Notes: generated by a model from the sequence alone, not told the origin. A stretch of DNA of 64,000 nucleotides from Pseudomonas fulva 12-X (GCF_000213805.1 NC_015556.1:2604001-2668000); one strand, 5' to 3'. Positions 22,872-35,027 are shown, counted from the stretch's first letter. Numbers and translations are program-made.

Positions 22872-24035
22872 TCAACGGTCAGCTTTCAAGACCTGCTGCA
22901 GCAGCTTGTAGGACGCTTCTACGCGAGCCTCGAGCGGCACGTTGCGATTGGCCAGCAGCACCACGCCGATGCGCTCGTCCGGCACGAAGGCAGCGTAACC
23001 GCCGAAGCCGTTGGTCGAACCAGTCTTGCCGAACAGCACGCCCTGCTCGCTCGTTTCAGGCATAGCCAGACGGGTAGCCGGTTGCGCCTCGAGCGCCATC
23101 GACGGCGCGTTGCCTGCCAGCAGTTGCTCGCGGGAAACGGGCCAGGGATAGCGCTCCCACACCATCGCCTGGGTGAAGCGCTGGGTGCGAGTCACGCCCT
23201 GATGCGTCGTCTTTATAGCGGCAGCCAGTGGTGCTGGTACCTGGGTTTCGCCCAGGTTGATATCGACGAAACGCAGCATGTCGTCGATGTTGGACTTCAG
23301 GCCATAAGCCTCGGCATCGAGCACGCCAGGGCTGACGCGAATGGCCTTGTTGTCCTGCCGCGCATAGCCATAGGCGTAATTGGGCATTTGCGCAGCCGGC
23401 ACCTGAACGTAGCTGTGCTTCAGCGCCAGCGGCGCAAGCACCTGATCGTGCAACGCCTTGGCATAGGGCTCGCCGAACGCCTGGGCAGACACCCGCCCAA
23501 GCAGGCCGATGCTGACATTGGAATAGGAGCGCTCGCGACCAGCACCCGTGGTCGGTTTCCATTGCCGCAGCCAGTTCATCAGGCCGTTGTCATCCTTGAC
23601 CTGATCCGGCACCTGCAAGGGCATGCCGCTGCTCTGGTGCGTGGCCAGATCCATCAGGCTCAGGCCGCCAGCGGGGCTTCCCTGCAGCGACGGCATGCGG
23701 GCAGAGAGTCGGTCATCGAGCGACAACAACGAGCGCTGCTGAGCCAGCGCCGCCAGGGTGACGTTGAAGGTCTTGCTCAGCGAACCCAACTCGAACAGCG
23801 TCTGGCGGGACACGGCCGTCTTCGCTTCGCGGTTCGCCAGCCCCTTGGTGAACACGTAGTGCTTGCCTTGCCAGGTCACGCCTACCGCGAGGCCAGGGAT
23901 GTCGTACTCGGCCATCAGTGGTGCGAAGAGCGTGTCGGCCTCGGCCTTGAATTGCTGCTCGGTCATGGCCGCGGCCGGCAGTGTCACGGCGAGGCCGGCG
24001 GCGAGCAGGCCCAGGGCGATAGTGCGGTGAGTCAT
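22872..24035 (-). CDS. ampC: Class C beta-lactamase (AmpC type)
   Basis: 387 residues from ATG 24035 (MTHRTIALGLLAAGLAVTLPAAA signal peptide). Catalytic motifs are intact: S85-L-S-K88, Y171-S-N173 and K337-T-G339 in GKTGSTNGFGGYAAFVPDE. PLPLQVPDQV-like omega-loop residues (MPLQVPDQV) match AmpC. It hydrolyses cephalosporins in the periplasm. No divergent ampR LysR gene is next to it, unlike inducible ampC loci; the gene upstream is a divergent aminotransferase. Expression may therefore be constitutive or controlled in trans. Related serine peptidases share the fold, but YSN/KTG and length favour AmpC. Confidence 0.93.
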   Translation of the reverse strand: MTHRTIALGLLAAGLAVTLPAAAMTEQQFKAEADTLFAPLMAEYDIPGLAVGVTWQGKHYVFTKGLANREAKTAVSRQTLFELGSLSKTFNVTLAALAQQRSLLSLDDRLSARMPSLQGSPAGGLSLMDLATHQSSGMPLQVPDQVKDDNGLMNWLRQWKPTTGAGRERSYSNVSIGLLGRVSAQAFGEPYAKALHDQVLAPLALKHSYVQVPAAQMPNYAYGYARQDNKAIRVSPGVLDAEAYGLKSNIDDMLRFVDINLGETQVPAPLAAAIKTTHQGVTRTQRFTQAMVWERYPWPVSREQLLAGNAPSMALEAQPATRLAMPETSEQGVLFGKTGSTNGFGGYAAFVPDERIGVVLLANRNVPLEARVEASYKLLQQVLKADR

Positions 24036-24270
24036 CGGGTAGGTTCTCTGTCTTGTTGTAGGGCGGCAGCGGAACAAGCGCTGCCTGGAGGATGGGTCAG
24101 GATTCGAGTCGCGGCCAAGCATATCGTTCGAGGCGGCCGGCAGGCACTGCCCGAAAAGCTTTTGCAGGCACTCGACAAAGCCTGCGCCGGGCCTTATTGT
24201 CCGGCCAGGCCACCCCATGTGGCCAACGTCGCTCGGACGGTTCCGGGCGCTTACGTCTCTCGAGGAAAGC

Positions 24271-25515
24271 ATGGCTGACCAGGCTTCGCGCCGCTTTGCG
24301 CGCATCGATCGTCTCCCCCCTTACGTTTTCAACATCACCGCTGAACTGAAGATGGCCGCCCGCCGCCGTGGCGAGGACATCATCGACCTGAGCATGGGCA
24401 ACCCCGACGGCGCCACACCGCCGCATATCGTGGAGAAGCTGGTGCAGGTCGCCCAGCGAGAAGACACCCATGGTTACTCCACTTCCCGCGGTATTCCGCG
24501 CCTGCGCCGGGCCATTTCGCACTGGTACAAGGATCGCTACGAGGTCGACATCGACCCGGAAAGCGAAGCCATCGTCACCATCGGCTCCAAGGAAGGCCTG
24601 GCGCACCTGATGCTGGCCACCCTGGATCACGGCGACACGGTGCTGGTGCCCAACCCCAGCTACCCGATCCACATCTACGGCGCAGTGATCGCCGGCGCCC
24701 AGGTGCGTTCGGTGCCGCTGGTGCCGGGCGTGGATTTCTTCATCGAGCTGGAACGGGCGATCCGCGAGAGCATCCCCAAGCCGAAGATGATGATCCTCGG
24801 CTTTCCATCCAACCCGACCGCGCAGTGCGTGGAACTGGACTTCTTCGAGCGCGTGGTGGCCTTGGCCAAGCAGTACAACGTGCTGGTGATCCACGACCTG
24901 GCCTACGCCGACATCGTCTACGACGGCTGGAAAGCCCCGTCGATCATGCAGGTGCCGGGCGCCAAGGACATCGCCGTGGAGTTTTTCACCCTGTCCAAGA
25001 GCTACAACATGGCCGGCTGGCGGATCGGCTTCATGGTCGGCAACCCGGAGCTGGTCGGCGCCCTGGCGCGGATCAAGAGCTACCACGATTACGGCACCTT
25101 CACCCCGCTGCAGGTCGCGGCCATCGCCGCCCTGGAAGGCGACCAGCAATGCGTGCGCGACATCGCCGAGCAATACCGTCAGCGCCGCAACGTGCTGGTC
25201 AAGGGTCTGCACGAGCTGGGCTGGATGGTCGAGAATCCCAAGGCGTCAATGTACGTGTGGGCGAAGATTCCCGACGCTTACGCCCATCTCGGCTCTCTGG
25301 AATTCGCCAAGAAGCTGCTGGCCGAGGCCAAGGTCTGCGTGTCGCCGGGCATCGGCTTCGGCGACTATGGTGACGATCACGTGCGCTTCGCGCTGATCGA
25401 GAACCAGGATCGCATCCGCCAGGCGGTGCGCGGCATCAAGGCGATGTTCCGCGCCGATGGGCTGATCGACGCGCCTGCCGCGAAAACATCGCGCAAGGCC
25501 AGCGAAGCAGGCTGA
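24271..25515 (+). CDS. Class I/II PLP-dependent aminotransferase (AlaC-like)
   Basis: 414 residues from ATG 24271, with GAGGAAAGC upstream. Class I aminotransferase with N-terminal [31 protein letters not shown], the Y of [16 protein letters not shown], the N of FPSNPTAQ, D-x-Y of [14 protein letters not shown] and PLP-lysine [17 protein letters not shown], ending with the substrate-binding R of [12 protein letters not shown]. It is closest in pattern to glutamate-pyruvate transaminase AlaC, so it probably makes alanine from pyruvate, but LL-diaminopimelate aminotransferase-like enzymes look similar. It is a single gene, 72 bp before the regulator at 25588. Confidence 0.92.
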   Translation: MADQASRRFARIDRLPPYVFNITAELKMAARRRGEDIIDLSMGNPDGATPPHIVEKLVQVAQREDTHGYSTSRGIPRLRRAISHWYKDRYEVDIDPESEAIVTIGSKEGLAHLMLATLDHGDTVLVPNPSYPIHIYGAVIAGAQVRSVPLVPGVDFFIELERAIRESIPKPKMMILGFPSNPTAQCVELDFFERVVALAKQYNVLVIHDLAYADIVYDGWKAPSIMQVPGAKDIAVEFFTLSKSYNMAGWRIGFMVGNPELVGALARIKSYHDYGTFTPLQVAAIAALEGDQQCVRDIAEQYRQRRNVLVKGLHELGWMVENPKASMYVWAKIPDAYAHLGSLEFAKKLLAEAKVCVSPGIGFGDYGDDHVRFALIENQDRIRQAVRGIKAMFRADGLIDAPAAKTSRKASEAG

Positions 25516-25587
25516 CCGCCACGGCGCGGCACCGCAAGGGTGCCGCGCCGCGTTATGATCGGCGCTCACCCCGCAGACGAGCGCGCC

Positions 25588-26988
<1,401 letters not shown>

Positions 26989-26997
26989 TTTCGAGAC

Positions 26998-27017
26998 TCA
27001 TCCCACTTTCGGGATTA
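26998..27017. promoter_or_regulatory. Candidate upstream activator site 1 for the sigma54 regulator
   Basis: TCATCCCACTTTCGGGATTA, an imperfect palindrome (ATCCC-N6-GGGAT) that aligns position by position with the perfect site at 27056-27075. It starts 9 bp after the hbcR stop codon. Confidence 0.55.
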
Positions 27018-27055
27018 GCGCACAGGCCATGCTGGAAGGGGCAATCCTTCCATCT

Positions 27056-27075
27056 TCGTCCCAAATTTGGGACGA
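27056..27075. promoter_or_regulatory. Candidate upstream activator site 2, perfect 20-bp palindrome
   Basis: TCGTCCCAAATTTGGGACGA reads the same on both strands. It lies 58 bp from site 1 (start to start) and 60 bp upstream of the -24 element, the usual range for enhancer sites of a sigma54 activator. Confidence 0.68.
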
Positions 27076-27135
27076 GCGCCACGGCGCGATGCCAAGAAGA
27101 AAATAAAACCCTTTAGATTCAATCGCTTAAAAATC

Positions 27136-27151
27136 TGGCACAGAACTCGCT
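27136..27151 (+). promoter_or_regulatory. Sigma54 (-24/-12) promoter of the 3-hydroxybutyrate operon
   Basis: TGGCAC-AGAAC-TCGCT keeps the invariant GG and GC with the required 10-bp spacing (consensus TGGCAC-N5-TTGC). It lies 128 bp before the permease ATG and downstream of two activator-like palindromes. Confidence 0.78.
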
Positions 27152-27278
27152 ATAGCCAGGCTGCGGGCTTACCCGCCGCCGACAACAAAAACAAAAGCGC
27201 CCACAGCGCCTGAGCGAGTTACTCGAAGGCTAACGGCAGCCTGTCGATTCGCCGCGTTGCAGGGTCAGGAGATCGTCG

Positions 27279-28670
27279 ATGAGTGTCATCATCGCCCTCG
27301 CTGCACTGGCTTTACTGATGCTGGCTGCCTACCGCGGCTACAGCGTCATCCTCTTCGCCCCCATCGCCGCGCTCGGCGCGGTACTGCTCACCGATCCCAG
27401 CGCCGTGGCGCCCGCGTTCACCGGGGTGTTCATGGAGAAGATGGTCGGGTTCATCAAGCTCTACTTCCCGGTATTCCTGCTCGGCGCCGTGTTCGGCAAG
27501 CTGATCGAGCTGTCCGGCTTCTCGCGCTCGATCGTCGCCGCCGCCATTCGCCTGCTGGGCACCGGCCAGGCGATGCTGGTGATCGTGCTGGTGTGCGCCC
27601 TGCTCACCTACGGCGGCGTTTCGCTCTTCGTCGTGGTGTTCGCGGTCTACCCGTTCGCCGCCGAAATGTTCCGCCAGAGCAATATTCCCAAGCGGCTGAT
27701 TCCGGCGACCATCGCCCTCGGCGCGTTCAGCTTCACCATGGACGCCCTGCCCGGCACCCCGCAGATCCAGAACATCATCCCCACCACCTTCTTCAACACC
27801 ACCGCCTGGGCCGCACCCTGGCTGGGCCTGATCGGCAGTCTGTTCGTGCTCGGCGTCGGCATGCTCTACCTGCGCCGTCAGTTGAACAAGGCGCTGCGCG
27901 CCGGCGAAGGCTACGGCACCGAGCTGCGCAACGAGCCGGAAACCCCGGACGACATCAAGCTGCCCAGCCCATGGTTGGCCATCGCGCCGCTGATTCTGGT
28001 GGGCGTGGCCAACCTGCTGTTCACCCACTGGATTCCCGAGTTCTACGGCAAGACCCACAGCCTGCAACTGGCCGGCATGGCCGCGCCGCTGCAGACCGAC
28101 GTCAGCAAGCTCACCGCCATCTGGGCCGTGCAGGCCGCGTTGCTGCTGGGCATCCTGATGGTGTTGGTCAGCGCCTTCGGAGTGATCCGCGAAAAGCTCG
28201 CCGAAGGCACCAAGAGTGCTGTCGGCGGCTCGCTACTGGCGGCGATGAACACCGCGTCGGAATACGGCTTTGGCGCGGTGATCGCCTCGCTACCGGGCTT
28301 TCTGGTGCTCGCCGACGCCCTCAAGGGCATCCCCAATCCGCTGGTCAACGAGGCGGTGACCGTCACCCTGCTGGCCGGCATCACCGGCTCGGCCTCGGGC
28401 GGCATGAGCATCGCCCTGGCGGCCATGTCCGACACTTTCATCACGGCGGCCAACGCCGCCAACATTCCGCTGGAAGTCATGCACCGCGTCGCCTCCATGG
28501 CCAGCGGCGGCATGGACACCCTGCCCCACAACGGCGCGGTGATCACCCTGCTGGCGGTCACCGGGCTGACCCACCGCGAAGCCTACAAGGACATTTTCGG
28601 CATCACGATCATCAAGACTCTGGCGGTGTTTTTCGTGATCGGCGTGTTCTACACCACCGGCATCGTTTAG
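27279..28670 (+). CDS. GntP-family permease, probable 3-hydroxybutyrate/ketone-body transporter
   Basis: 463 residues, AGGAG 9 nt upstream. A polytopic inner-membrane protein with about 12 hydrophobic segments, starting VIIALAALALLMLAAYRGYSVILFAPIAAL. The blocks FVVVFAVYPFAAEMFRQSNIPKRLIPATIALGAFSFTMDALPGTPQIQN and ITGSASGGMSIAL...HRVASMASGGMDTLPHNGAVITLL are typical of GntP/short-chain carboxylate permeases. By position, downstream of a sigma54 promoter and upstream of bdhA, it most likely imports 3-hydroxybutyrate or acetoacetate. That assignment is from context and the PA2004 parallel. A repeat element separates it from bdhA. Confidence 0.9.
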   Translation: MSVIIALAALALLMLAAYRGYSVILFAPIAALGAVLLTDPSAVAPAFTGVFMEKMVGFIKLYFPVFLLGAVFGKLIELSGFSRSIVAAAIRLLGTGQAMLVIVLVCALLTYGGVSLFVVVFAVYPFAAEMFRQSNIPKRLIPATIALGAFSFTMDALPGTPQIQNIIPTTFFNTTAWAAPWLGLIGSLFVLGVGMLYLRRQLNKALRAGEGYGTELRNEPETPDDIKLPSPWLAIAPLILVGVANLLFTHWIPEFYGKTHSLQLAGMAAPLQTDVSKLTAIWAVQAALLLGILMVLVSAFGVIREKLAEGTKSAVGGSLLAAMNTASEYGFGAVIASLPGFLVLADALKGIPNPLVNEAVTVTLLAGITGSASGGMSIALAAMSDTFITAANAANIPLEVMHRVASMASGGMDTLPHNGAVITLLAVTGLTHREAYKDIFGITIIKTLAVFFVIGVFYTTGIV

Positions 28671-28674
28671 TCTG

Positions 28675-28799
28675 GTTACGATCAGCTGCGCGTCGGCCCT
28701 GCGGCGTTAAAAACAGGCTCGGAATGCTCATGTACAAAAGTACACTCCGCTTCCTCGCCTGTTTTTGCCTTGCAGGGCTCTAGCTCGCAAGATCGTTAC
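28675..28799. repeat. Long-hairpin intergenic repeat, copy 2 (opposite orientation to copy 1)
   Basis: Its reverse complement aligns along ~110 bp with 17619-17730 (for example GCGAGCTAGAGC, ACAGGCGAGGA, CCGAGCCTG, GCCGACGC are shared). Outer arms GTTACGATC (28675-28683) and GATCGTTAC (28791-28799) pair with one mismatch; AAAAACAGGC pairs with GCCTGTTTTT; GCCCTGC pairs with GCAGGGC; the tip is TGTAC-AAAA-GTACA (28731-28744). The outer ends differ from those of copy 1. It sits between permease and bdhA within the probable operon. Confidence 0.83.
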
Positions 28800-28851
28800 G
28801 AGGCTCCTAACCCAACAGCAAAGCAATGCTTACTGCTAGTAAGGAGTTGTT

Positions 28852-29622
28852 ATGAACCTCAAAGGCAAGACCGCACTGATCACCGGTTCCACCAGCGGTA
28901 TCGGCCTGGGTATCGCCCAGGTGCTGGCCGAAGCCGGCGCCGATCTGCTGCTCAACGGTTTCGGCGACGCCGGGGCGGCCATCGACAGCGTGGCCGCATC
29001 TGGCGGCAAGGTGCTTCACCACCCCGCGGACATGAGCGACCCGGAGCAGATCGAGGCAATGATCGCCTACGCCGAGCGCGAGTTCGGCACCATCGACATT
29101 CTGGTCAACAACGCCGGCATCCAGCACGTCTCGCCGGTGGAGGATTTCGCCCCGGAACGCTGGGACGCGATCATCGCCATCAACCTGTCCTCGGCCTTCC
29201 ACACCACCCGCCTGGCGCTGCCCGGCATGCGCCAGCGCAACTGGGGGCGCATCATCAATATCGCTTCGGCCCACGGCCTGGCCGCCTCTGCCGGCAAGAG
29301 CGCCTACGTGGCGGCCAAGCATGGGTTGGTCGGCCTGAGTAAATCGGTGGCGCTGGAAACCGCCACCACCGGCATCACCTGCAATGCCATCTGCCCCGGC
29401 TGGGTGATGACGCCCCTGGTGCAGGCGCAGATCGATGCGCGTGCCGCCGAAAGCGGCGACAGCGAGGGCGAACGGCGCAATCTGCTGGCCGAGAAACAGC
29501 CGTCGCTGGAGTTCGTCACACCCCGGCAGCTCGGCGAGCTGGCGCTGTTCCTGTGCAGCGACGCGGCTGCTCAAGTGCGCGGCGCGGCCTGGAACATGGA
29601 TGGCGGCTGGCTGGCGCAATGA
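28852..29622 (+). CDS. bdhA: 3-hydroxybutyrate dehydrogenase
   Basis: 256 residues, AAGGAG 6 nt upstream. A classical short-chain dehydrogenase: NAD-binding TGSTSGIGLGIA (residues 11-22), NNAG (86-89) and the catalytic S139, Y152, K156 in INIASAHGLAASAGKSAYVAAKHG. The HGLAAS and ITCNAICPGWVMTPLV blocks, ending in WNMDGGWLAQ, are those of D-3-hydroxybutyrate dehydrogenase. It oxidises (R)-3-hydroxybutyrate to acetoacetate with NAD. The next gene activates acetoacetate to its CoA ester, giving a complete short pathway to acetyl-CoA precursors. Confidence 0.95.
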   Translation: MNLKGKTALITGSTSGIGLGIAQVLAEAGADLLLNGFGDAGAAIDSVAASGGKVLHHPADMSDPEQIEAMIAYAEREFGTIDILVNNAGIQHVSPVEDFAPERWDAIIAINLSSAFHTTRLALPGMRQRNWGRIINIASAHGLAASAGKSAYVAAKHGLVGLSKSVALETATTGITCNAICPGWVMTPLVQAQIDARAAESGDSEGERRNLLAEKQPSLEFVTPRQLGELALFLCSDAAAQVRGAAWNMDGGWLAQ

Positions 29623-29668
29623 CGCGCTAGACTGCAGCCCAAAACGACAAGAACCAAGAGGTAACCTC

Positions 29669-31624
<1,956 letters not shown>

Positions 31625-31630
31625 CCGTCC

Positions 31631-31659
31631 CATCGCCCGGGCCAACACCCCGGGCGATG
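31631..31659 (+). terminator. GC-rich hairpin after the acetoacetyl-CoA synthetase gene
   Basis: CATCGCCCGG (31631-31640) and CCGGGCGATG (31650-31659) form a perfect 10-bp stem. No U-run follows, so it may be an mRNA-stabilising 3' end rather than an intrinsic terminator. Confidence 0.5.
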
Positions 31660-31767
31660 CCCGCCCCTCAAGCAACTCGTCGCTTTTGCTGGCCAATAAC
31701 CAGTGGTTCACAGATATCCCGCCTGGCAGTTCCTATACTCATGGCATAACGCCAAGAGATACCCACG

Positions 31768-32484
31768 TTGCGCCTTCTCACTTATCTGTTGCCATTGCTG
31801 CTGTGCTGCTCGGCAGCCGCCGAACCGCGCACCATCCAGCTGTTCATGCCGGACGCGCCGCCATTGGCCTTGCAAAGCGAGGATGGCCACGGCATCACCG
31901 GTGATGCCGCCATCATGGCGCTGCAGCGCGCCGGTTATCGCGTAGCGGTGCAGAACATGCCATGGCCGCGGGCCCAGAGGCGCACTCAGGAGCTGCAGGA
32001 TGCGTTGATCGTGCCGCTGTCCAGAACCACCGAGCGCGAAGGCCTCTACACCTGGGTGGTCAATATCCAGCCGCTGTACCGCGCCTTCTTCACCCTCGAC
32101 GATCCGGTTGCCAGCCTTGAAGAAGCACGCCAGCGCTATCGCCTGGTGGCCGTGGGCCTGGGGTCTGCTCAGGAAGAAATCCTCAGGCGCGCCGGCTTCT
32201 CCCGGGATCAGCTGTATGCCCTGAAGCTCGGCGACCGGCCGATTCAGCTGGTCAGGCGCGGCCGGGTGGACGCCTGGTTCACCACCGACCTGGAAGGCCG
32301 CCACCAATGGGACGACGGCCCGGCGCTGGCCATGAGCGCCCTGCTCGCCCCACAGGACATGTTCATTGCCTGCTCCCTGCAGTGCGACCCGCAACTGGTC
32401 AAATCCGTCCATGACGCGCTGGAAGGCATGCGCGCCGATGGCAGCCTGCAGCGGATCGTCGAACGCTACGTGCCCAATCGTTAA
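31768..32484 (+). CDS. Periplasmic solute-binding protein, family 3-like
   Basis: 238 residues from TTG 31768; no in-frame ATG or GTG offers a signal peptide, and this start gives MRLLTYLLPLLLCCSAAA followed by EPRTIQLFMPDAPPLAL. The SBP_bac_3 fold is visible in GITGDAAIMALQRAGYRVAVQNMPWPRAQRRTQEL and the late DGSLQRIVERYV. Such lone proteins in Pseudomonas (no permease nearby) are common and often of unknown ligand. CC near the signal end could suggest a lipoprotein but the lipobox is not convincing. Confidence 0.78.
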   Translation: MRLLTYLLPLLLCCSAAAEPRTIQLFMPDAPPLALQSEDGHGITGDAAIMALQRAGYRVAVQNMPWPRAQRRTQELQDALIVPLSRTTEREGLYTWVVNIQPLYRAFFTLDDPVASLEEARQRYRLVAVGLGSAQEEILRRAGFSRDQLYALKLGDRPIQLVRRGRVDAWFTTDLEGRHQWDDGPALAMSALLAPQDMFIACSLQCDPQLVKSVHDALEGMRADGSLQRIVERYVPNR

Positions 32485-32545
32485 GGCAGTTGCCGCCCTC
32501 GGGCTTTGCTGTTGCAATGCGGCATCCGCCTTACAGGAACACCTC

Positions 32546-33058
32546 ATGCCCAGCTATCAGGACCTCGTCGCCATCGGCGAGCGCTTCGACGCCTTCGCCA
32601 GCCGTGGCCTGGCCGCCGAGATCGAGACAGTACGAACCGCCCAGGCCCTGCTCGGCCGGGCAGATGCCCTGAGCGCCGAAATCCATAAGCGTCTGGCTGC
32701 CATCCAGGGCCGCTATCACCTGCTCGCTGCCGGCGAAATGTGGTGCCCGGATTGCCAGTTGAATCTGGTGGCACTGGATCATCTGCAACGTCTACAGCCG
32801 AAGGTCAGCCTGGCAGTCATCTCCAAGGCGCGCGCCGAGCACGCGTTGAAAGCGCCACTGGCGCTGGAGCGCATCTCGATTCCACTGGTGCTGGTACTCG
32901 ACGAGAGGTTCGAGCCCATCGGCCGTTTCGTCGAACAGCCTCAGGCGGTGGTCGACGGCGGCGAAGCAGCCAAGGCTGACTACCGCACCGGGCGTTATTT
33001 GCAAAGCACGATTGCTGAAGTACTGGCGATGATCGAAGCCCACGAAACTCGCGCCTGA
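32546..33058 (+). CDS. Thioredoxin-like family protein
   Basis: 170 residues from ATG 32546, with AGGAA about 8 nt upstream. An N-terminal helical part (YQDLVAIGERFDAFASRGLAAEIETVRTAQALL) precedes a thioredoxin-type domain with active-site motif W-C-P-D-C (GEMWCPDCQLNLVALDHL) and the cis-proline stretch ISIPLVLVLDERFEPIGRFVEQP. It probably acts as a cytosolic thiol-disulfide enzyme; no signal peptide is present. It follows the solute-binding protein gene by 61 bp and is convergent with the DJ-1/PfpI gene. Confidence 0.88.
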   Translation: MPSYQDLVAIGERFDAFASRGLAAEIETVRTAQALLGRADALSAEIHKRLAAIQGRYHLLAAGEMWCPDCQLNLVALDHLQRLQPKVSLAVISKARAEHALKAPLALERISIPLVLVLDERFEPIGRFVEQPQAVVDGGEAAKADYRTGRYLQSTIAEVLAMIEAHETRA

Positions 33059-33065
33059 TCGGTAC

Positions 33066-33677
33066 TCACTCGACGGACTGCTTCAAATAAGGCCGGATCA
33101 CACTAAAGGCACGATCAACGAACGCCTGCTTTTCGCCCACCGGCGCCACATAGTGCAGCACCTCGGCACAAGCCTGTTCACCCGCCAGCCGGGCAATTGC
33201 CCAGGCCGCCAGGTACGGTGCCGACAGGCAACCGCCGGCGGTGGCCAGGTTGCCACGTGCGAAGAAGGGTTGGTCGAGCACTTCCAAGCCCGCGTCGATG
33301 ACCCAGGGTTTGGTGGTCAAATCCGTGCAGGCCGGCATCCCCTGCAACAGCCCCAGACGTGCCATCAGCAAGGTGCCGGAGCACTGGGCGCCGATCAGCT
33401 GACGCTGCGGGTCGAGCTGCAGGCGCTCCAGAATGCCAGCGTCGGTGGCGATCTCGCGGGTCTTTATTCCGCTGCCAAACAGCACCACGTCCGCCTCACG
33501 GGCAAATTCCAGCGGCTGCTGGGCATGGATCCGCACGCCGTTCATGGAGGTGACCTCCGCACTCGGGCAGGTGATCGCTGCCTGCCAGCCGTGCTCGCGC
33601 AGGCGATTGAACAGCGCACTGGCAACGAACGAGTCGAGCTCATTGAAGCCATCGAATGTCAGAACCGCCACGCGCAT
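33066..33677 (-). CDS. DJ-1/PfpI family protein
   Basis: 203 residues from ATG 33677, with GGGAG upstream; upstream in-frame sequence lacks a site. The class I glutamine amidotransferase-like fold is clear: MRVAVLTFDGFNELDSFVAS, DVVLFGSGIKTREIA and the nucleophile elbow GAQCSGTLLMARLGLLQG with the cysteine followed by S-G-T. YLAAWAIARLAGEQACAEVLHYVAPVGEK closes it. Members include chaperone/glyoxalase-like and isocyanide hydratase-like enzymes. The specific activity is not predictable. It is convergent with the thioredoxin-like gene. Confidence 0.88.
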   Translation of the reverse strand: MRVAVLTFDGFNELDSFVASALFNRLREHGWQAAITCPSAEVTSMNGVRIHAQQPLEFAREADVVLFGSGIKTREIATDAGILERLQLDPQRQLIGAQCSGTLLMARLGLLQGMPACTDLTTKPWVIDAGLEVLDQPFFARGNLATAGGCLSAPYLAAWAIARLAGEQACAEVLHYVAPVGEKQAFVDRAFSVIRPYLKQSVE

Positions 33678-33783
33678 AGCCTGCTCCCGGCAAATGGAGT
33701 TGAGCCGCCAATTTACGGCGCTCGTCCCACGGTCGCTACGCACAGTGCGGCGCCATCTCGCCGGTACAGTCAGTGAGGCGAAC

Positions 33784-34995
33784 TCAGATGCCCTGGCGGC
33801 CCGGGTCTTCGGGTGGCGTGTCCTGCTCGATCTCTTCCAGCTTCAGTTCCAGCCCCCAATCGGCCGGGGCGGCTACCTTGGGCGCGCTGGCCGCGGGCGT
33901 AACAGGCGCCGCCGCTGGCGCTGGCGTCGTGGACGTCTCGCGATAGAGCTTGAGTTTGAGGCGCACATTGTTGGCCGAGTCGGCGTTCTTCACCGCCTCT
34001 TCCTCGTCGATGGCGCCCTCGTTGACCAGGTCGATCAGCGCCTGGTCGAAGGTCTGCATGCCGAGGTTTCTGGACTTTTCCATGATCTCCTTGATTTCGG
34101 AAAACTCGTTGCGCTTGATCAGGTCGCGGATGGTCGGCGTGCCCAGCAGCACCTCGACGGCGGCGCGGCGTTTGCCGTCGACCGTCTTGACCAGACGCTG
34201 GGACACGAAAGCCTTGAGGTTGTTGCCCAGGTCGTTGAGCAACTGCGGGCGGCGGTCTTCGGGGAAGAAATTGATGATGCGATCCAGCGCCTGGTTGGCG
34301 TTGTTGGCGTGCAGGGTGGAAATCGCCAGGTGGCCGGTGTCGGCGAAGGCCAGGGCGTGCTCCATGGTTTCCCGGTCGCGGATCTCGCCGATCAGGATCA
34401 CGTCCGGCGCCTGGCGCAGGGTGTTCTTCAGCGCGGCGTGGAAGCTGCGGGTGTCCACGCCCACTTCACGCTGGTTGATGATCGATTTCTTGTGGCGGTG
34501 CACGTACTCCACCGGGTCCTCGATGGTGATGATGTGCCCGCCGCTGTTGCGATTGCGGTAATCGATCAGCGCCGCCAGGGAGGTCGACTTGCCCGAGCCG
34601 GTGCCGCCGACGAACAGCACCAGGCCGCGCTTTTCCATCACTGTTTTGAGCAGCACCTCGGGCAGCTTCAAATCTTCGAAACGCGGGATATCGAGCTTGA
34701 TGTTGCGCGCGACGATGGACACCTCGTTGCGCTGCTTGAAGATGTTGATGCGAAAACGCCCGACGCCATTGAGGGAAATCGCCAGGTTCATCTCCAGCTC
34801 GCGCTCGAACTCTTCGCGCTGGGCGCTATCCATCACCCCGTCGGCGATCTGCGCCACCTCGCCAGCCTTCAGCGGCTCGCTGCTCAGGGCCTTGAGCACG
34901 CCGTTGAACTTCGCACAGGGCGGCGCGCCGGTCGACAGGTACAGGTCCGAGCCGTCCTGGCTGGAGAGGATTTTCAGCATTGCGTGGAGATCCAT
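33784..34995 (-). CDS. PilT/PilU-family type IV pilus retraction ATPase
   Basis: 403 residues from ATG 34995, with AGGAA 9 nt upstream. Secretion-ATPase fold: N-terminal MLKILSSQDGSDLYLSTGAPPCAKFNG, Walker A GGTGSGKST, Asp box IITIEDPVEYVH, Walker B ILIGEIRDRETM, His box ISTLHANNANQALDRI. The segment after it (NLGMQTFDQALIDLVNEGAIDEEEAVKNADS) is PilU-like. A long Ala/Pro linker (TTPAPAAAPVTPAASAPKVAAP) and a C-terminal acidic tail are additions beyond PilT. It powers or modulates pilus retraction at the inner face of the membrane. No other pilus genes are near, so it may be PilU or an extra paralogue. Confidence 0.9.
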   Translation of the reverse strand: MDLHAMLKILSSQDGSDLYLSTGAPPCAKFNGVLKALSSEPLKAGEVAQIADGVMDSAQREEFERELEMNLAISLNGVGRFRINIFKQRNEVSIVARNIKLDIPRFEDLKLPEVLLKTVMEKRGLVLFVGGTGSGKSTSLAALIDYRNRNSGGHIITIEDPVEYVHRHKKSIINQREVGVDTRSFHAALKNTLRQAPDVILIGEIRDRETMEHALAFADTGHLAISTLHANNANQALDRIINFFPEDRRPQLLNDLGNNLKAFVSQRLVKTVDGKRRAAVEVLLGTPTIRDLIKRNEFSEIKEIMEKSRNLGMQTFDQALIDLVNEGAIDEEEAVKNADSANNVRLKLKLYRETSTTPAPAAAPVTPAASAPKVAAPADWGLELKLEEIEQDTPPEDPGRQGI

Positions 34996-35027
34996 GAGCA
35001 GCGTTCCTGTCGACTGAAGCTATTACG

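Noticed and set aside
24036..24305. 90-residue N-terminal extension of the beta-lactamase
   Set aside because: It would place a signal peptide in the middle of the protein; the ATG at 24035 starts exactly at a signal peptide.
27257..28783. 508-codon plus-strand open frame across the permease gene and the repeat
   Set aside because: The translation is Arg/His-rich noise, while the overlapping frame at 27279 encodes a proper polytopic permease with a ribosome site.
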